Shown: piece after piece, positions 33,086 to 41,885 of the stretch
Numbering within the stretch: the first letter of the stretch is position 1
How the letters are laid out: every line of letters begins with the position of its first letter
Notes under the pieces: generated by a model
The model's input: the letters and a program-made list of their open reading frames with translations, nothing else
What the model was told of the DNA's origin: nothing
Database searches by the model: none
Position numbers and translations under genes: made by a program
Assembly: GCA_018380195.1 (NCBI GenBank)
Contig: JAGZUC010000009.1
Span: 1 to 64,000 of the forward strand
Length of the DNA: 64,000 nucleotides
Direction: 5' to 3'
From: Collinsella sp.
GTDB lineage: Bacteria; Actinomycetota; Coriobacteriia; Coriobacteriales; Coriobacteriaceae

Positions 33086-34108
33086 ATGATTGCAATTTTA
33101 AAGCAGAGCGCCAGCGACGAGGCCGTCGGCCATATCGTCAGCTGGATTGAGAAAAAGGGCCTGAAGACCGATGTCTCGCGCGGCGAGAATGAGACGATTA
33201 TCGGCCTGGTGGGCGATACGACCAAGATCGACCCGTTCCTGCTCGAGTCCATGGATGTCGTCGAGCGCGTGCAGCGCGTCTCCGAGCCGTTCAAGCGCGC
33301 CAACCGCAAGTTCCACCCCGAGGACTCCGTCATCGACTGCGGTCACGGCGTCAAGATCGGCGGCGACCAGTTCCAGGTCATCGCCGGTCCCTGCTCCGTC
33401 GAGGGCGAGAACCTCATCCGCATCGCACGCCGCGTGAAGGCCGCCGGCGCCACGATGCTGCGCGGCGGTGCCTACAAGCCCCGCACCTCCCCCTACGCCT
33501 ACCAGGGCATGGGTCCCGCCGGTCTCGACCTGCTGTGCGAGGCGTCTGCCGAGCTCGACATGCCAATCGTCACCGAGATCATGGACCCACGCGACGTGCA
33601 GGTCTTCTTGGACAAGAAGATTGACGTCATGCAGATCGGCGCCCGCAACGCCCAGAACTTCCCCCTGCTCAAGGAGGTCGGCAAGACCCAGACCCCGATT
33701 CTGCTCAAGCGCGGCATGTCCGGCACGATCGACGAGCTGCTTATGGCAGCCGAGTACATCATGAGCGAGGGCAACGACAACGTCATCCTGTGCGAGCGCG
33801 GTATCCGCACCTTCGAGACTCGCACCCGCAATACCTTCGACCTCAACGCCGTGCCGGTGCTGCACCACCTGTCGCACCTGCCCGTCGTCGCCGACCCCAG
33901 CCACGCCACCGGCTACACCCGCTACGTTGAGCCCATGGCGCTCGCCGCGACCGCCTGCGGTGCCAACGGCCTGGAGATCGAGGTCCACGACGAGCCGAGC
34001 CGCGCCTGGTCCGACGGTGCCCAGGCCCTCACCCCCGATCAGTTCGACGACACCATGCGCCGCATCCGAGCCATCCGCGAGGTCGTCTGCCAAGAGACCA
34101 TGGAGTAG
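33086..34108 (+). CDS. aroF: 3-deoxy-7-phosphoheptulonate (DAHP) synthase
   Basis: The protein has 340 aa from the ATG at 33086 (GAGGTGAGAGG upstream). It condenses PEP and erythrose 4-phosphate, the first shikimate step. An N-terminal ACT-like/ferredoxin-like regulatory domain (1-70; MIAILKQSASDEAVGHIVSWI) marks the type I-beta class of Gram-positives and Thermotoga. Catalytic blocks: AGPCSVE, KPRTSPYAYQGMG, DPSHATG. It is first gene of the aromatic operon; feedback by Tyr or Phe through the N-terminal domain is expected. Confidence 0.96.
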   Translation: MIAILKQSASDEAVGHIVSWIEKKGLKTDVSRGENETIIGLVGDTTKIDPFLLESMDVVERVQRVSEPFKRANRKFHPEDSVIDCGHGVKIGGDQFQVIAGPCSVEGENLIRIARRVKAAGATMLRGGAYKPRTSPYAYQGMGPAGLDLLCEASAELDMPIVTEIMDPRDVQVFLDKKIDVMQIGARNAQNFPLLKEVGKTQTPILLKRGMSGTIDELLMAAEYIMSEGNDNVILCERGIRTFETRTRNTFDLNAVPVLHHLSHLPVVADPSHATGYTRYVEPMALAATACGANGLEIEVHDEPSRAWSDGAQALTPDQFDDTMRRIRAIREVVCQETME

Positions 34109-34111
34109 CCC

Positions 34112-35026
34112 ATGGGTACGGTGAGAAACGCGCGCGTTAACCAGGGCGGCCCCAAGTGCGCCGGCATCGTCGGCCTGGGCCTCATCGGCGGCAGCTTTGC
34201 CCGCGGCTATGCGCAGGCGGGCGTCCGCGTGCTGGCCTGGGACCCCGATGACGATGTCATGACAGCTGCCAGCATGGGCACCGTTGCCGGCGAGCTCAAC
34301 GACAAGACACTCGGCGAATGCGACATCATCGTCCTCGCCTGCTATCCCGAGGCATGCATCGAGTGGCTCGAGGCGCACGCCCAGGCGCTCGCCGACGCCA
34401 CCGACACCGACGCCATCATGGGTCCCGTGGTGATCGACACCGTGGGCGTCAAGGGCATTGTGTGCGAACGCGCCTTTGAGCTTGCCCGCGAGCACGGCTT
34501 TTACTTTGTGGGCGCGCACCCCATGGCGGGCACCCAGTTCTCGGGCTATGCACACTCCCGCGCCGACCTGTTCCAGGGCGCCCCGCTGGTGCTCGTACCG
34601 CCCGCGGTGGACGATGCGCTCAAGTTGGAGCTTTTGGGCCAGGTGCGCGAAATGGTGCGTCCCTTGGAGTTTGGCAAGTTCAGCGTGACCACCGCCGCCG
34701 AACACGACCGCGTGATCGCCTTTACGAGCCAGCTCGCACACGTGGTGTCCAACGCCTACGTAAAGAGCCCCACCGCCCAGGTCCACCACGGCTTTTCGGC
34801 CGGTAGCTACCGCGACCTTACGCGCGTGGCCCACCTCAACCCGCAAATGTGGTCCGAGCTCATGATCGACGACGCCGACGCGCTTGCCTTCGAGATCGAC
34901 CATCTGATCGATTCGCTCGGCGCCTACAGCCGCGCACTCAAAGACCACGACCAGCGCTATCTGGAGAATCTCCTTGCCGAGGGCGATCGCATCAAGCGCG
35001 CACTCGACGACGAGAGCGCCCATTAG
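34112..35026 (+). CDS. tyrA: Prephenate dehydrogenase
   Basis: The protein has 304 aa. It oxidatively decarboxylates prephenate to 4-hydroxyphenylpyruvate for tyrosine. The NAD-binding GLGLIGGSFARGYAQAG is near residue 19 and HPMAGTQFSGY near 137, both conserved in TyrA. There is no ACT or chorismate mutase domain. It is 3 bases after aroF. Confidence 0.95.
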   Translation: MGTVRNARVNQGGPKCAGIVGLGLIGGSFARGYAQAGVRVLAWDPDDDVMTAASMGTVAGELNDKTLGECDIIVLACYPEACIEWLEAHAQALADATDTDAIMGPVVIDTVGVKGIVCERAFELAREHGFYFVGAHPMAGTQFSGYAHSRADLFQGAPLVLVPPAVDDALKLELLGQVREMVRPLEFGKFSVTTAAEHDRVIAFTSQLAHVVSNAYVKSPTAQVHHGFSAGSYRDLTRVAHLNPQMWSELMIDDADALAFEIDHLIDSLGAYSRALKDHDQRYLENLLAEGDRIKRALDDESAH

Positions 35027-35063
35027 ACCACCCCATCACGCCAGGTCGAAAGGACCATAGCTT

Positions 35064-36170
35064 ATGGCGATTACCATCGACATCGACACCGCACGCCCCT
35101 ACCAGGTACACGTGGGCACCTTTTTGCTGGAGCAGGCAGGGGCGCTCGTTCGCGCCACCGCCGGCGGCACCCGCGCCGTCATCGTGACGGACACCAACGT
35201 GGGTCCCCTCTACCAGATGCCCGTTAAGCAGAGCCTCGAATCCGCAGGCTACGAGGTGAGCATATGCACCTTCGAGGCCGGCGAGGCACACAAGCGCGCC
35301 GAGACCTACATCAACATCTTGGAATTTGTGGCCGAGCACGAGCTTTCGCGCTCCGACGTGATCGTGGCGCTCGGCGGCGGCGTCGTGGGCGATGTGGCCG
35401 GCTTTGTGGCCGCCACCTACATGCGCGGCTGTAAGTTTGTGCAGATCCCCACGAGCCTGCTCGCTATGGTGGACTCGTCGGTCGGTGGCAAGACGGCCAT
35501 CGACCTGGCTGCCGGCAAAAATCTCGCCGGTGCCTTTTGGCAGCCGAGCGTGGTTATCGCCGACGTGGGATGCCTGGCCACCCTCACGCCCGAGCAGTTC
35601 GCCGACGGCTGCGGCGAGGTCGTCAAGCATGCCGTAATCGCCGATCCGGAACTCTTCAATGAGCTCGAGAAGACCCCGCTCACGCTGGAGCTGCTCAACC
35701 AGGACGTGGCTCGCGTGGCGCTCATCATCGCCCGCAATATCGACATCAAGCGCGCCGTGGTCGTTGCCGACGAGCGCGAGACCAACCAGCGCAAGCTGCT
35801 CAACTTTGGACACAGCGCCGGACACGCCGTCGAGGCCTGCGAGCACTTTGAGCTGGGACACGGCAACTGCGTGTCGATCGGCATGGGCATTATCACGCGT
35901 GCCGCCGCCCTGCACGGGATTTGCGATGCCGAGCTGCCCGGCCGCATCGAGGAGCTCTGCGCCCGCCACGGCCTCAAGACCCGCTGCGACCAAGATGCCG
36001 ACGCCATCTTTGCCGAGGCGCTCCACGACAAGAAGCGCGCGGGCGACACCATCGACCTGGTGATTCCGCACGGCATTGGCCGTTGCAGCATCGACCGCAC
36101 GCCGCTTTCCACCTTCCATGATTTAATTGCCGAGGGCCTCGGCCAGAAGGGAGACGCATCCGCATGCTAG
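35064..36170 (+). CDS. aroB: 3-dehydroquinate synthase
   Basis: The protein has 368 aa, NAD- and metal-dependent, second shikimate step. GGGVVGDVAGFVAATYMRG, MVDSSVGGKTAID and the metal-ligand block NFGHSAGHAVEAC are all present. The stop overlaps the aroA start by 7 bases. Confidence 0.97.
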   Translation: MAITIDIDTARPYQVHVGTFLLEQAGALVRATAGGTRAVIVTDTNVGPLYQMPVKQSLESAGYEVSICTFEAGEAHKRAETYINILEFVAEHELSRSDVIVALGGGVVGDVAGFVAATYMRGCKFVQIPTSLLAMVDSSVGGKTAIDLAAGKNLAGAFWQPSVVIADVGCLATLTPEQFADGCGEVVKHAVIADPELFNELEKTPLTLELLNQDVARVALIIARNIDIKRAVVVADERETNQRKLLNFGHSAGHAVEACEHFELGHGNCVSIGMGIITRAAALHGICDAELPGRIEELCARHGLKTRCDQDADAIFAEALHDKKRAGDTIDLVIPHGIGRCSIDRTPLSTFHDLIAEGLGQKGDASAC

Positions 36171-37483
36171 CCCGCATCACCCCCTCCCCGCTCAAGGGCA
36201 CCGTTCCCGCCATCGCGTCTAAGTCGATGGCGCACCGCCTCATCATCTGCGCTGCGCTCGCCAACGGCGAGACGCACGTCACTTGCAACACCACCTGCGC
36301 CGATATCGAGGCCACGGTGCGCTGCCTCACGGCCCTGGGTGCCCGCATCGAGACCGTCGATGATGGCTTCCAAGTCCATCCCACCATGAAGAGTATTGAG
36401 TTTGGCCTGCTCAAGGCACTTGCCGGCGGCACGCTCGACTGTGGCGAAAGCGGCTCCACGCTCCGCTTTATGCTGCCCGTCGCCTGCGCGCTGGGGGCTG
36501 AGGCAACCTTTGTGGGACAGGGCCGTCTGGGCGCCCGCCCGCTCTCCCCGCTCTCGGACGAGATCATTGCCGCCGGCTGCGACCTGCAGGGTCTGGGCGG
36601 CTTTCCGCTCAAGACAAGCGGCCGCATGCGCCCGGGTACCTTTATCCTGCCGGGCAACGTGAGCTCACAGTACATCTCCGGCCTGTTGCTGGCAGCCCCG
36701 CTGCTGGCCCAGCCCTCCTGTGTGCAGGTGACCGGCCTGATCGAGAGCCGCCCCTATATCAACCTGACCATCCAGGCCATGAAGGCCTTCGGCGTCGAGG
36801 TCAACGTCGAGCGTATCCCTGCCAAGAACGGCGAGCCCGAGGTCACGAACTTCCGCGTGAGCAGCGGCTCGTACCACACGCCCGGCAGCGTGGCCGTCGA
36901 GGGCGACTGGTCCAACGCCGCCTTTTGGCTGTGCGCCGGTGCCATCGGCTCCGACCCCATCACCGTCGAGGGCGTGTCGCTGAGCTCCGCACAGGGCGAC
37001 CGCAACGTGCTCGCCGCGCTCTCGCGCTTTGGCGCCCGCATCGTGCGCTCCACCAACGCCGCCACCGTGCAGTCCGACAAGCTCGCCGGCTTTGAGATGA
37101 GCGCGCACGACATCCCCGACCTGGTGCCCGTAATCTCGGCCGTGGCATCGTTGGCGCAGGGTCGCACGTTCATCCGCGATTGCGCCCGCCTGCGCATCAA
37201 GGAATCCGATCGCTTGGCCACCACCACCCGCGAGCTCACCGCGCTGGGCGCACAGGTGCGCATTGCCGGCGACGACCTCATCATCAAGGGTGTCGACGCC
37301 TTTACCGGCGGCGAGGTCGATTCGCACAACGACCACCGCATCGCCATGATGGCTGCTATTGCTGCAAGCCGTGCCACCGGCGAGGTCGTAATCCACGGCG
37401 CCGAGGCCGTCAACAAGTCCTATCCCGATTTCTTTGACCACTACCGCCTACTGGGCGGCAAGGTCACGCTCGAGGAGGAATAG
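36164..37483 (+). CDS. aroA: 3-phosphoshikimate 1-carboxyvinyltransferase (EPSP synthase)
   Basis: The protein has 439 aa. It adds enolpyruvate from PEP to shikimate 3-phosphate. It has ASKSMAHRLIICAAL (near 18), LDCGESGSTLRFMLP (near 91) and DHRIAMMAA (near 390). The region around LDCGESGSTLRF has Glu-Ser in the place where glyphosate-sensitive class I enzymes have Gly-Asn-Ala-Gly-Thr; the glyphosate class was not settled. Reads through into aroC with a 1-base gap. Confidence 0.96.
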   Translation: MLARITPSPLKGTVPAIASKSMAHRLIICAALANGETHVTCNTTCADIEATVRCLTALGARIETVDDGFQVHPTMKSIEFGLLKALAGGTLDCGESGSTLRFMLPVACALGAEATFVGQGRLGARPLSPLSDEIIAAGCDLQGLGGFPLKTSGRMRPGTFILPGNVSSQYISGLLLAAPLLAQPSCVQVTGLIESRPYINLTIQAMKAFGVEVNVERIPAKNGEPEVTNFRVSSGSYHTPGSVAVEGDWSNAAFWLCAGAIGSDPITVEGVSLSSAQGDRNVLAALSRFGARIVRSTNAATVQSDKLAGFEMSAHDIPDLVPVISAVASLAQGRTFIRDCARLRIKESDRLATTTRELTALGAQVRIAGDDLIIKGVDAFTGGEVDSHNDHRIAMMAAIAASRATGEVVIHGAEAVNKSYPDFFDHYRLLGGKVTLEEE

Positions 37484-37484
37484 C

Positions 37485-38582
37485 ATGTCCTCGACCTTTG
37501 GTAACGTTTTGCACTTAAGCATCTTCGGCCAGTCGCACTCCCCCGCCATCGGCTGCTCGCTCGATGGTGTCCCCGCGGGCATCGCTGTGGACCAGGAGAC
37601 GCTGCAGGCCTTTTTGGACCGTCGTGCCCCCGGTCGCGACGAGACCGCAACCAAGCGCCGCGAGGCCGACGCCGCGCATATCATTGCCGGTGTAGTCGAT
37701 GGACACACCACTGGCGCACCCATCGCAGCAATTATCGAGAACACCAACACGCGCTCCAAAGACTATTCCGAGCTGCGCCGCAAACCACGCCCCGGGCACG
37801 CAGACTTTCCCGCGCGCGTGAAGTACCACAACATGCACGACGTCGCCGGCGGCGGGCACTTCTCCGGCCGTCTGACGGCCCCCCTATGCATCGCCGGCGG
37901 CATCGCACTGCAGGCGCTCGAGGCCCGTGGCATCAAGGTCATGGCGCACGTCGCGCAGATCGGTGGCATCTCCGACCTGCCCATGGACGACATGGTCTAT
38001 CGCGAGGCCGATCGCAAGGCGATCCTTACGAACGACCTGCCCTGCATCGACGCAGCCGCAGCCGGTCGCATGCGCGAGGAAATTCTGGCCGCGCGCGACG
38101 AACTCGACAGCATCGGCGGCATTGTGGAGTGCGGCATCTACGGGCTTCCCGCGGGCATCGGCGACCCCATGTTCGATGGCATCGAAAACCGCATCGCGCA
38201 AATCGCCTTTGGTATTCCCGCCGTAAAGGGCGTGGAGTTTGGCATGGGCTTTGCGGTGGCAGCCATGCGCGGCAGCGAGAACAACGATCCGTACCGCGTA
38301 GATGCCGAGACCGGCGAGATTGCAGTCGAGTCCAATAACGCCGGCGGCATCCTGGGCGGCATCTCCACCGGCGCACCCGTCATGTGGCGTATGGCCGTGA
38401 AGCCGACGCCCTCTATCGGTCGCGAGCAGCAGACCGTGGACATGGACGCCATGGAAAACGCCGAGCTCTCGGTCCACGGCCGTCACGATCCCTGCATCGT
38501 CCCGCGCGCCGTCCCCGTAGCCGAGGCAGCCGCCGCCTTCGCGATTTGGGACGCCCTCCTCGAGGACGCCGCCCAGCTTTAG
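37485..38582 (+). CDS. aroC: Chorismate synthase
   Basis: The protein has 365 aa from the ATG at 37485 with GAGGAGG upstream. It is a flavin-dependent 1,4-anti-elimination enzyme, last common step. Signatures FGQSHSPAIG, RPGHADFPARVKYH and RHDPCIVPRAVPVAE are intact. A REP pair follows its stop within 17 bases. Confidence 0.97.
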   Translation: MSSTFGNVLHLSIFGQSHSPAIGCSLDGVPAGIAVDQETLQAFLDRRAPGRDETATKRREADAAHIIAGVVDGHTTGAPIAAIIENTNTRSKDYSELRRKPRPGHADFPARVKYHNMHDVAGGGHFSGRLTAPLCIAGGIALQALEARGIKVMAHVAQIGGISDLPMDDMVYREADRKAILTNDLPCIDAAAAGRMREEILAARDELDSIGGIVECGIYGLPAGIGDPMFDGIENRIAQIAFGIPAVKGVEFGMGFAVAAMRGSENNDPYRVDAETGEIAVESNNAGGILGGISTGAPVMWRMAVKPTPSIGREQQTVDMDAMENAELSVHGRHDPCIVPRAVPVAEAAAAFAIWDALLEDAAQL

Positions 38583-38598
38583 TCCACCCACCCCAAGG

Positions 38599-38631
38599 GT
38601 AGTTAATTTGGGACGGGGCTATTTTAGCTAC
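38599..38631 (+). repeat. 33-nt REP element (copy G), left arm of a 123-bp unit
   Basis: It reads GTAGTTAA, then the core TTTGGGACGGGGCT, then ends TTAGCTAC, 16 bases after the aroC stop. It is paired with copy H in inverted orientation with exactly 57 bases between, as for C/D. Confidence 0.9.
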
Positions 38632-38688
38632 CCCCATATGCCAGTTGATATTTGCCCTGGCTCTCATCGATTCGTCGACAATCAAAGG

Positions 38689-38721
38689 GTAGCTAAAAAA
38701 GCCCCGTCCCAAATTAACTAC
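38689..38721 (-). repeat. 33-nt REP element (copy H), right arm of a 123-bp unit
   Basis: It has ends GTAGCTAA and TTAACTAC and lies 30 bases before the pheA start, probably inside the aro transcript, where the G/H pair could fold as a long hairpin between aroC and pheA. Confidence 0.9.
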
Positions 38722-38751
38722 CCCAGGCAACCATTCACGAAAGGGGCCTCC

Positions 38752-39897
38752 ATGGACCTTGCCGATATTCGCCAGGCCATCGATGGCATCGACACCACGC
38801 TGCTCAACAGCTTTGTCGAGCGCATGGACATTGCCACCGAAGTCGCCAAATCCAAGATCGAGATGGGTAAGGCCGTCTTCGACCCCGCCCGCGAGCGCTC
38901 CAAGCTCAACAACCTCGCCAGCCGCGCGCCCGAACGCTACGAGGCACAGACCATCGCCCTGTTCCGTCTCCTCATGAGCATGAGCAAGGCCGAGCAGCAG
39001 CGCTACATCAACGAGCTCAAGGGCATCACCATCTCGCAAAAGGCCCACGCCACGGCTGCAGCCTCCGACACGCCCTTCCCCCAGACGGCCACCGTCGCCT
39101 GCCAGGGCGTCGAGGGCGCCTACAGCCAGATTGCCGCGTGCAAGCTCTTTGACGTGCCCGATATCGCCTTCTTTGAGACCTTCGAGGGCGTTATGCGCGC
39201 CGTACGCGACGGCTTTTGCGAATTTGGCGTGCTACCCATCGAAAACTCAACTGCCGGATCGGTCAACGCCGTCTACGACCTGCTCGCCCAGTTCGATTTC
39301 CACATCGTGCGCTCGCTGCGCCTCAAGATCGACCACAATCTGCTCGTCAAACCCGGCACCAAACTCACCGACGTGCGCGAGGTTTACAGCCACGGCCAAG
39401 CCATTGCCCAGTGTGCGGGCTTTATCGAGTCCCACGACCTGCACGCCACCAAGTACCCCAACACCGCAATGTCGGCCGAGATGGTCGCCAGCTCCGGGCG
39501 CACCGATGTTGCCGCCATCGCATCGCGCAGCTGCGCGACACTCTATGGCCTGGAGGTGCTGGAGTCCAACATCCAGGACTCGGACAACAACTACACACGC
39601 TTTGTCGTCATCAGCCGCGAGCCACGCGTCTATCCCGGCGCTAATCGCACCTCGCTCATGATCACCACGGCCAACGAGCCGGGCGCCCTCTATCGCGTGC
39701 TCGAGCGCTTCTACGCACTCAATATCAACCTCATCAAGCTCGAGAGCCGCCCCATCCCCGGTCGCGACTTTGAGTTTATGTTCTACTTTGACCTGGACTG
39801 TCCCTTTGGCAGCAAGGCCCTCGACGACCTGCTCGATTCGATCGACGACGTGTGCGAGAGCTTCACCTACTTTGGCAGCTACACGGAGGTGCTCTAG
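38752..39897 (+). CDS. pheA: Bifunctional chorismate mutase / prephenate dehydratase
   Basis: The protein has 381 aa from the ATG at 38752 (AAAGGGG upstream). The chorismate mutase AroQ-type helical domain spans 1-90 (RMDIATEVAKSKIEMGKAV). The prephenate dehydratase spans about 108-290 with the TRF motif NYTRFVVI near 280. An ACT domain (about 300-375) with GALYRVLERFYALN and the ESRP motif LIKLESRPIPG should bind phenylalanine for feedback control. It is separated from aroC by the REP pair. A single base separates its stop from the next ATG. Confidence 0.95.
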   Translation: MDLADIRQAIDGIDTTLLNSFVERMDIATEVAKSKIEMGKAVFDPARERSKLNNLASRAPERYEAQTIALFRLLMSMSKAEQQRYINELKGITISQKAHATAAASDTPFPQTATVACQGVEGAYSQIAACKLFDVPDIAFFETFEGVMRAVRDGFCEFGVLPIENSTAGSVNAVYDLLAQFDFHIVRSLRLKIDHNLLVKPGTKLTDVREVYSHGQAIAQCAGFIESHDLHATKYPNTAMSAEMVASSGRTDVAAIASRSCATLYGLEVLESNIQDSDNNYTRFVVISREPRVYPGANRTSLMITTANEPGALYRVLERFYALNINLIKLESRPIPGRDFEFMFYFDLDCPFGSKALDDLLDSIDDVCESFTYFGSYTEVL

Positions 39898-41148
39898 ATG
39901 ACCGATACTGCCGCAACCCGCCCCTACGGCGTGCTGGGCCGCGTACTGGGCCACAGCTACACCCCGACCATCTACAAAGAGCTCGCGGGGCTCGACTACG
40001 TGCGATTTGAGCGCGAGCCCGAGGACCTCGCGGCCTTTATGACCGGCGACGAGTGGGAGGGCACCAACGTGACCATCCCCTACAAGCGCGCCGTCATGGA
40101 CTACCTGGACGAACTGAGCCCGCTCGCCGAGCGCATGGGCAACGTCAACACCATCACGCGCCTGCCCGATGGCCGCCTGCGCGGCGACAATACTGACTAT
40201 TTCGGTTTTCAGTGCCTGGTCAAGGAGCTGGGGGTTGAGGTTACCGGCAAGAAGGTTCTCGTGCTCGGAGCCACCGGCGGCGCCGGCACCACGGCAAGTG
40301 TGGTGCTGGGAGATCTGGGCGCCATCGTTGTGCCCGTGGGCCGCACGAGCGAGGTCAACTACGGCAACATCGCGCAGCAATCCGACGCCGCCCTGCTCGT
40401 CAACTGCACGCCTGCCGGCATGTTCCCCCACTGCCCCGATGCGCCCTGCACGCTCGAAGGACTTGACGTGCTCGAGGGCGTCATCGACATCGTTTACAAC
40501 CCCGCCCGCACGGGCCTGATGCTCGAGGCCGAGCGCCGCGGCATCCCCTGCATCGGCGGCCTGCTGATGCTCGTGGCCCAAGCGGCACAGGCCGTCGAGC
40601 GCTATACCGGCCAGGTCACCCCGCGCGGGCGCATCCTGGACGTAACGGAGCGCTTGTCACGCCGCGAACAGAACATCGCGCTGATTGGCATGCCGGGCTC
40701 GGGCAAGACCCGCGTGGGCGAGCGGATCGCAATGCTGACGGGACGCGAGCATATCGACCTCGATCGCGCCCTTGAAGAGCGTCTGGGCATGCCCTGCGCC
40801 GACTTTATCGTCGAGCGCGGCGAGACGGCGTTCCGCGAACAGGAGACGGCGGCGCTGGCCGACATCTCCAAGCGCAGCGGCCTGGTGCTTTCCACCGGCG
40901 GCGGCGTGGTCACGCGCGACGAGAACTACCCGCTGCTGCACCAGAATAGCCAGATCGTGATGCTCAACCGCAAGCTCGACGAGCTCGCCCACAAGGGCCG
41001 CCCCATCACCGCGCGCGACGGCATCGATAAGCTGGCTGAACAGCGCATGCCACGCTACCGCGCCTGGGCCGACTACATCATCGACTCACGCGACTGCGCC
41101 GCCAACACCGCCCGTGCCATCCTCGACACCCTCCCACCCGCTCTCTAA
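39898..41148 (+). CDS. aroEK: Fused shikimate dehydrogenase - shikimate kinase
   Basis: The protein has 416 aa. Residues 1-250 are shikimate dehydrogenase: NVTIPYKRAVMDYLDELS, GNVNTI, the NADP-binding GATGGAGTTASVV and a DTDYFGF shikimate pocket. Residues 255-416 are shikimate kinase: P-loop GMPGSGKT at 264-271, DLDRALEERLG and STGGGVVTRDEN. One chain thus does two consecutive steps. The gene symbol is descriptive. The fused order E-K fits the reaction order. Confidence 0.94.
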   Translation: MTDTAATRPYGVLGRVLGHSYTPTIYKELAGLDYVRFEREPEDLAAFMTGDEWEGTNVTIPYKRAVMDYLDELSPLAERMGNVNTITRLPDGRLRGDNTDYFGFQCLVKELGVEVTGKKVLVLGATGGAGTTASVVLGDLGAIVVPVGRTSEVNYGNIAQQSDAALLVNCTPAGMFPHCPDAPCTLEGLDVLEGVIDIVYNPARTGLMLEAERRGIPCIGGLLMLVAQAAQAVERYTGQVTPRGRILDVTERLSRREQNIALIGMPGSGKTRVGERIAMLTGREHIDLDRALEERLGMPCADFIVERGETAFREQETAALADISKRSGLVLSTGGGVVTRDENYPLLHQNSQIVMLNRKLDELAHKGRPITARDGIDKLAEQRMPRYRAWADYIIDSRDCAANTARAILDTLPPAL

Positions 41149-41151
41149 CCA

Positions 41152-41190
41152 AAACCACCACAAAGGGGACAGGCACCTTTGTGGTGGTTT
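41152..41190. repeat. Perfect 15-bp hairpin between aroEK and aroQ
   Basis: AAACCACCACAAAGG (41152-41166) and CCTTTGTGGTGGTTT (41176-41190) pair perfectly around GGACAGGCA. The loop GGGGACAGGCACC resembles sequences that recur in other bacterial repeats, so it may be a second REP family. It could act as a partial terminator inside the operon. Confidence 0.65.
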
Positions 41191-41212
41191 CTCGACTGCA
41201 AAGGAAGCAACC

Positions 41213-41650
41213 ATGAAAGCACTCGTCATCAACGGCCCCAACCTCAACATGCTCGGCATTCGCGAGCCGGGCATCTATGGCAGCGACAACTACGACCGCT
41301 TAGTGCAGATCTGCCAGGAGGCAGGCGCCGCACAGGGCTTCGACGAGGTCGAGGTCTTCCAGTCCAACCACGAGGGCAACATCGTCGACAAGATCCAGGA
41401 GGCCTACGGCAAGGTCGACGGCATCGTCATCAACCCGGCTGCCTACACGCATACGAGCGTGGCGATCCTCGACGCACTCAAGGCCGTCGCCATCCCTGCC
41501 GTCGAGGTCCACATCAGCGCCGTCGAGACCCGCGAGGACTTCCGCCAGGTGAGCTATGCACGCCTAGCCTGCTTCGCCACCATCACCGGCGAGGGCCTGC
41601 AGGGCTACGCACACGCGCTGGAGCTGCTGAAAGAGCATCTGGAAAAGTAA
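41213..41650 (+). CDS. aroQ: Type II 3-dehydroquinate dehydratase
   Basis: The protein has 145 aa, dodecameric type II enzyme. NGPNLNMLGIREPGIYG (catalytic Tyr near 23), QSNHEGNIVDKIQEA and INPAAYTHTSVAILDAL are the hallmark blocks, with EVHISAVETREDFR late. It completes the seven shikimate steps in this operon. Confidence 0.97.
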   Translation: MKALVINGPNLNMLGIREPGIYGSDNYDRLVQICQEAGAAQGFDEVEVFQSNHEGNIVDKIQEAYGKVDGIVINPAAYTHTSVAILDALKAVAIPAVEVHISAVETREDFRQVSYARLACFATITGEGLQGYAHALELLKEHLEK

Positions 41651-41710
41651 AATGCCAACCCCAACAAACAGCAGCGGCTTGTTCGCGCTCGGCTTCAGCA
41701 GCATACAAGA

Positions 41711-41747
41711 TGAAAAAAGCCCAGACCACCAAGCGGTCCGGGCTTAA
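41711..41747 (-). terminator. Terminator of tRNA-Arg(TCT), possibly bidirectional with aroQ
   Basis: On the minus strand AAGCCCGGACC and GGTCTGGGCTT form an 11-bp stem (one G-U) followed by TTTTTTCA. In the plus direction the same stem follows aroQ by about 60 bases but ends TTAATAAA. Confidence 0.85.
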
Positions 41748-41754
41748 TAAACGA

Positions 41755-41831
41755 TGGTGCTCCATGGCGGATTCGAACCGTCGACCTTGGGATTAGAAGT
41801 CCCCTGCTCTATCCAACTGAGCTAATGGAGC
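41755..41831 (-). tRNA. tRNA-Arg (anticodon TCT)
   Basis: It is 77 nt with encoded CCA. Acceptor GCTCCAT/ATGGAGC is perfect. The anticodon loop CTTCTAA lies in the stem GGGGA/TCCCA (the outer G-A pair is non-canonical), and the T arm is near-standard. It reads AGA codons. Confidence 0.94.
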
Positions 41832-41885
41832 AAATAACCACACGCCCAAGCAAGCGCAAGCCTGTCGGGCGCAAGTAATTATAAC

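Noticed and set aside
33098..35023. Minus-strand open frame of 641 codons
   Set aside because: It is antisense to aroF and tyrA, which have all catalytic motifs.
39247..40581. Minus-strand open frame of 444 codons
   Set aside because: It is antisense to pheA and aroEK; shadow of GC3 bias.
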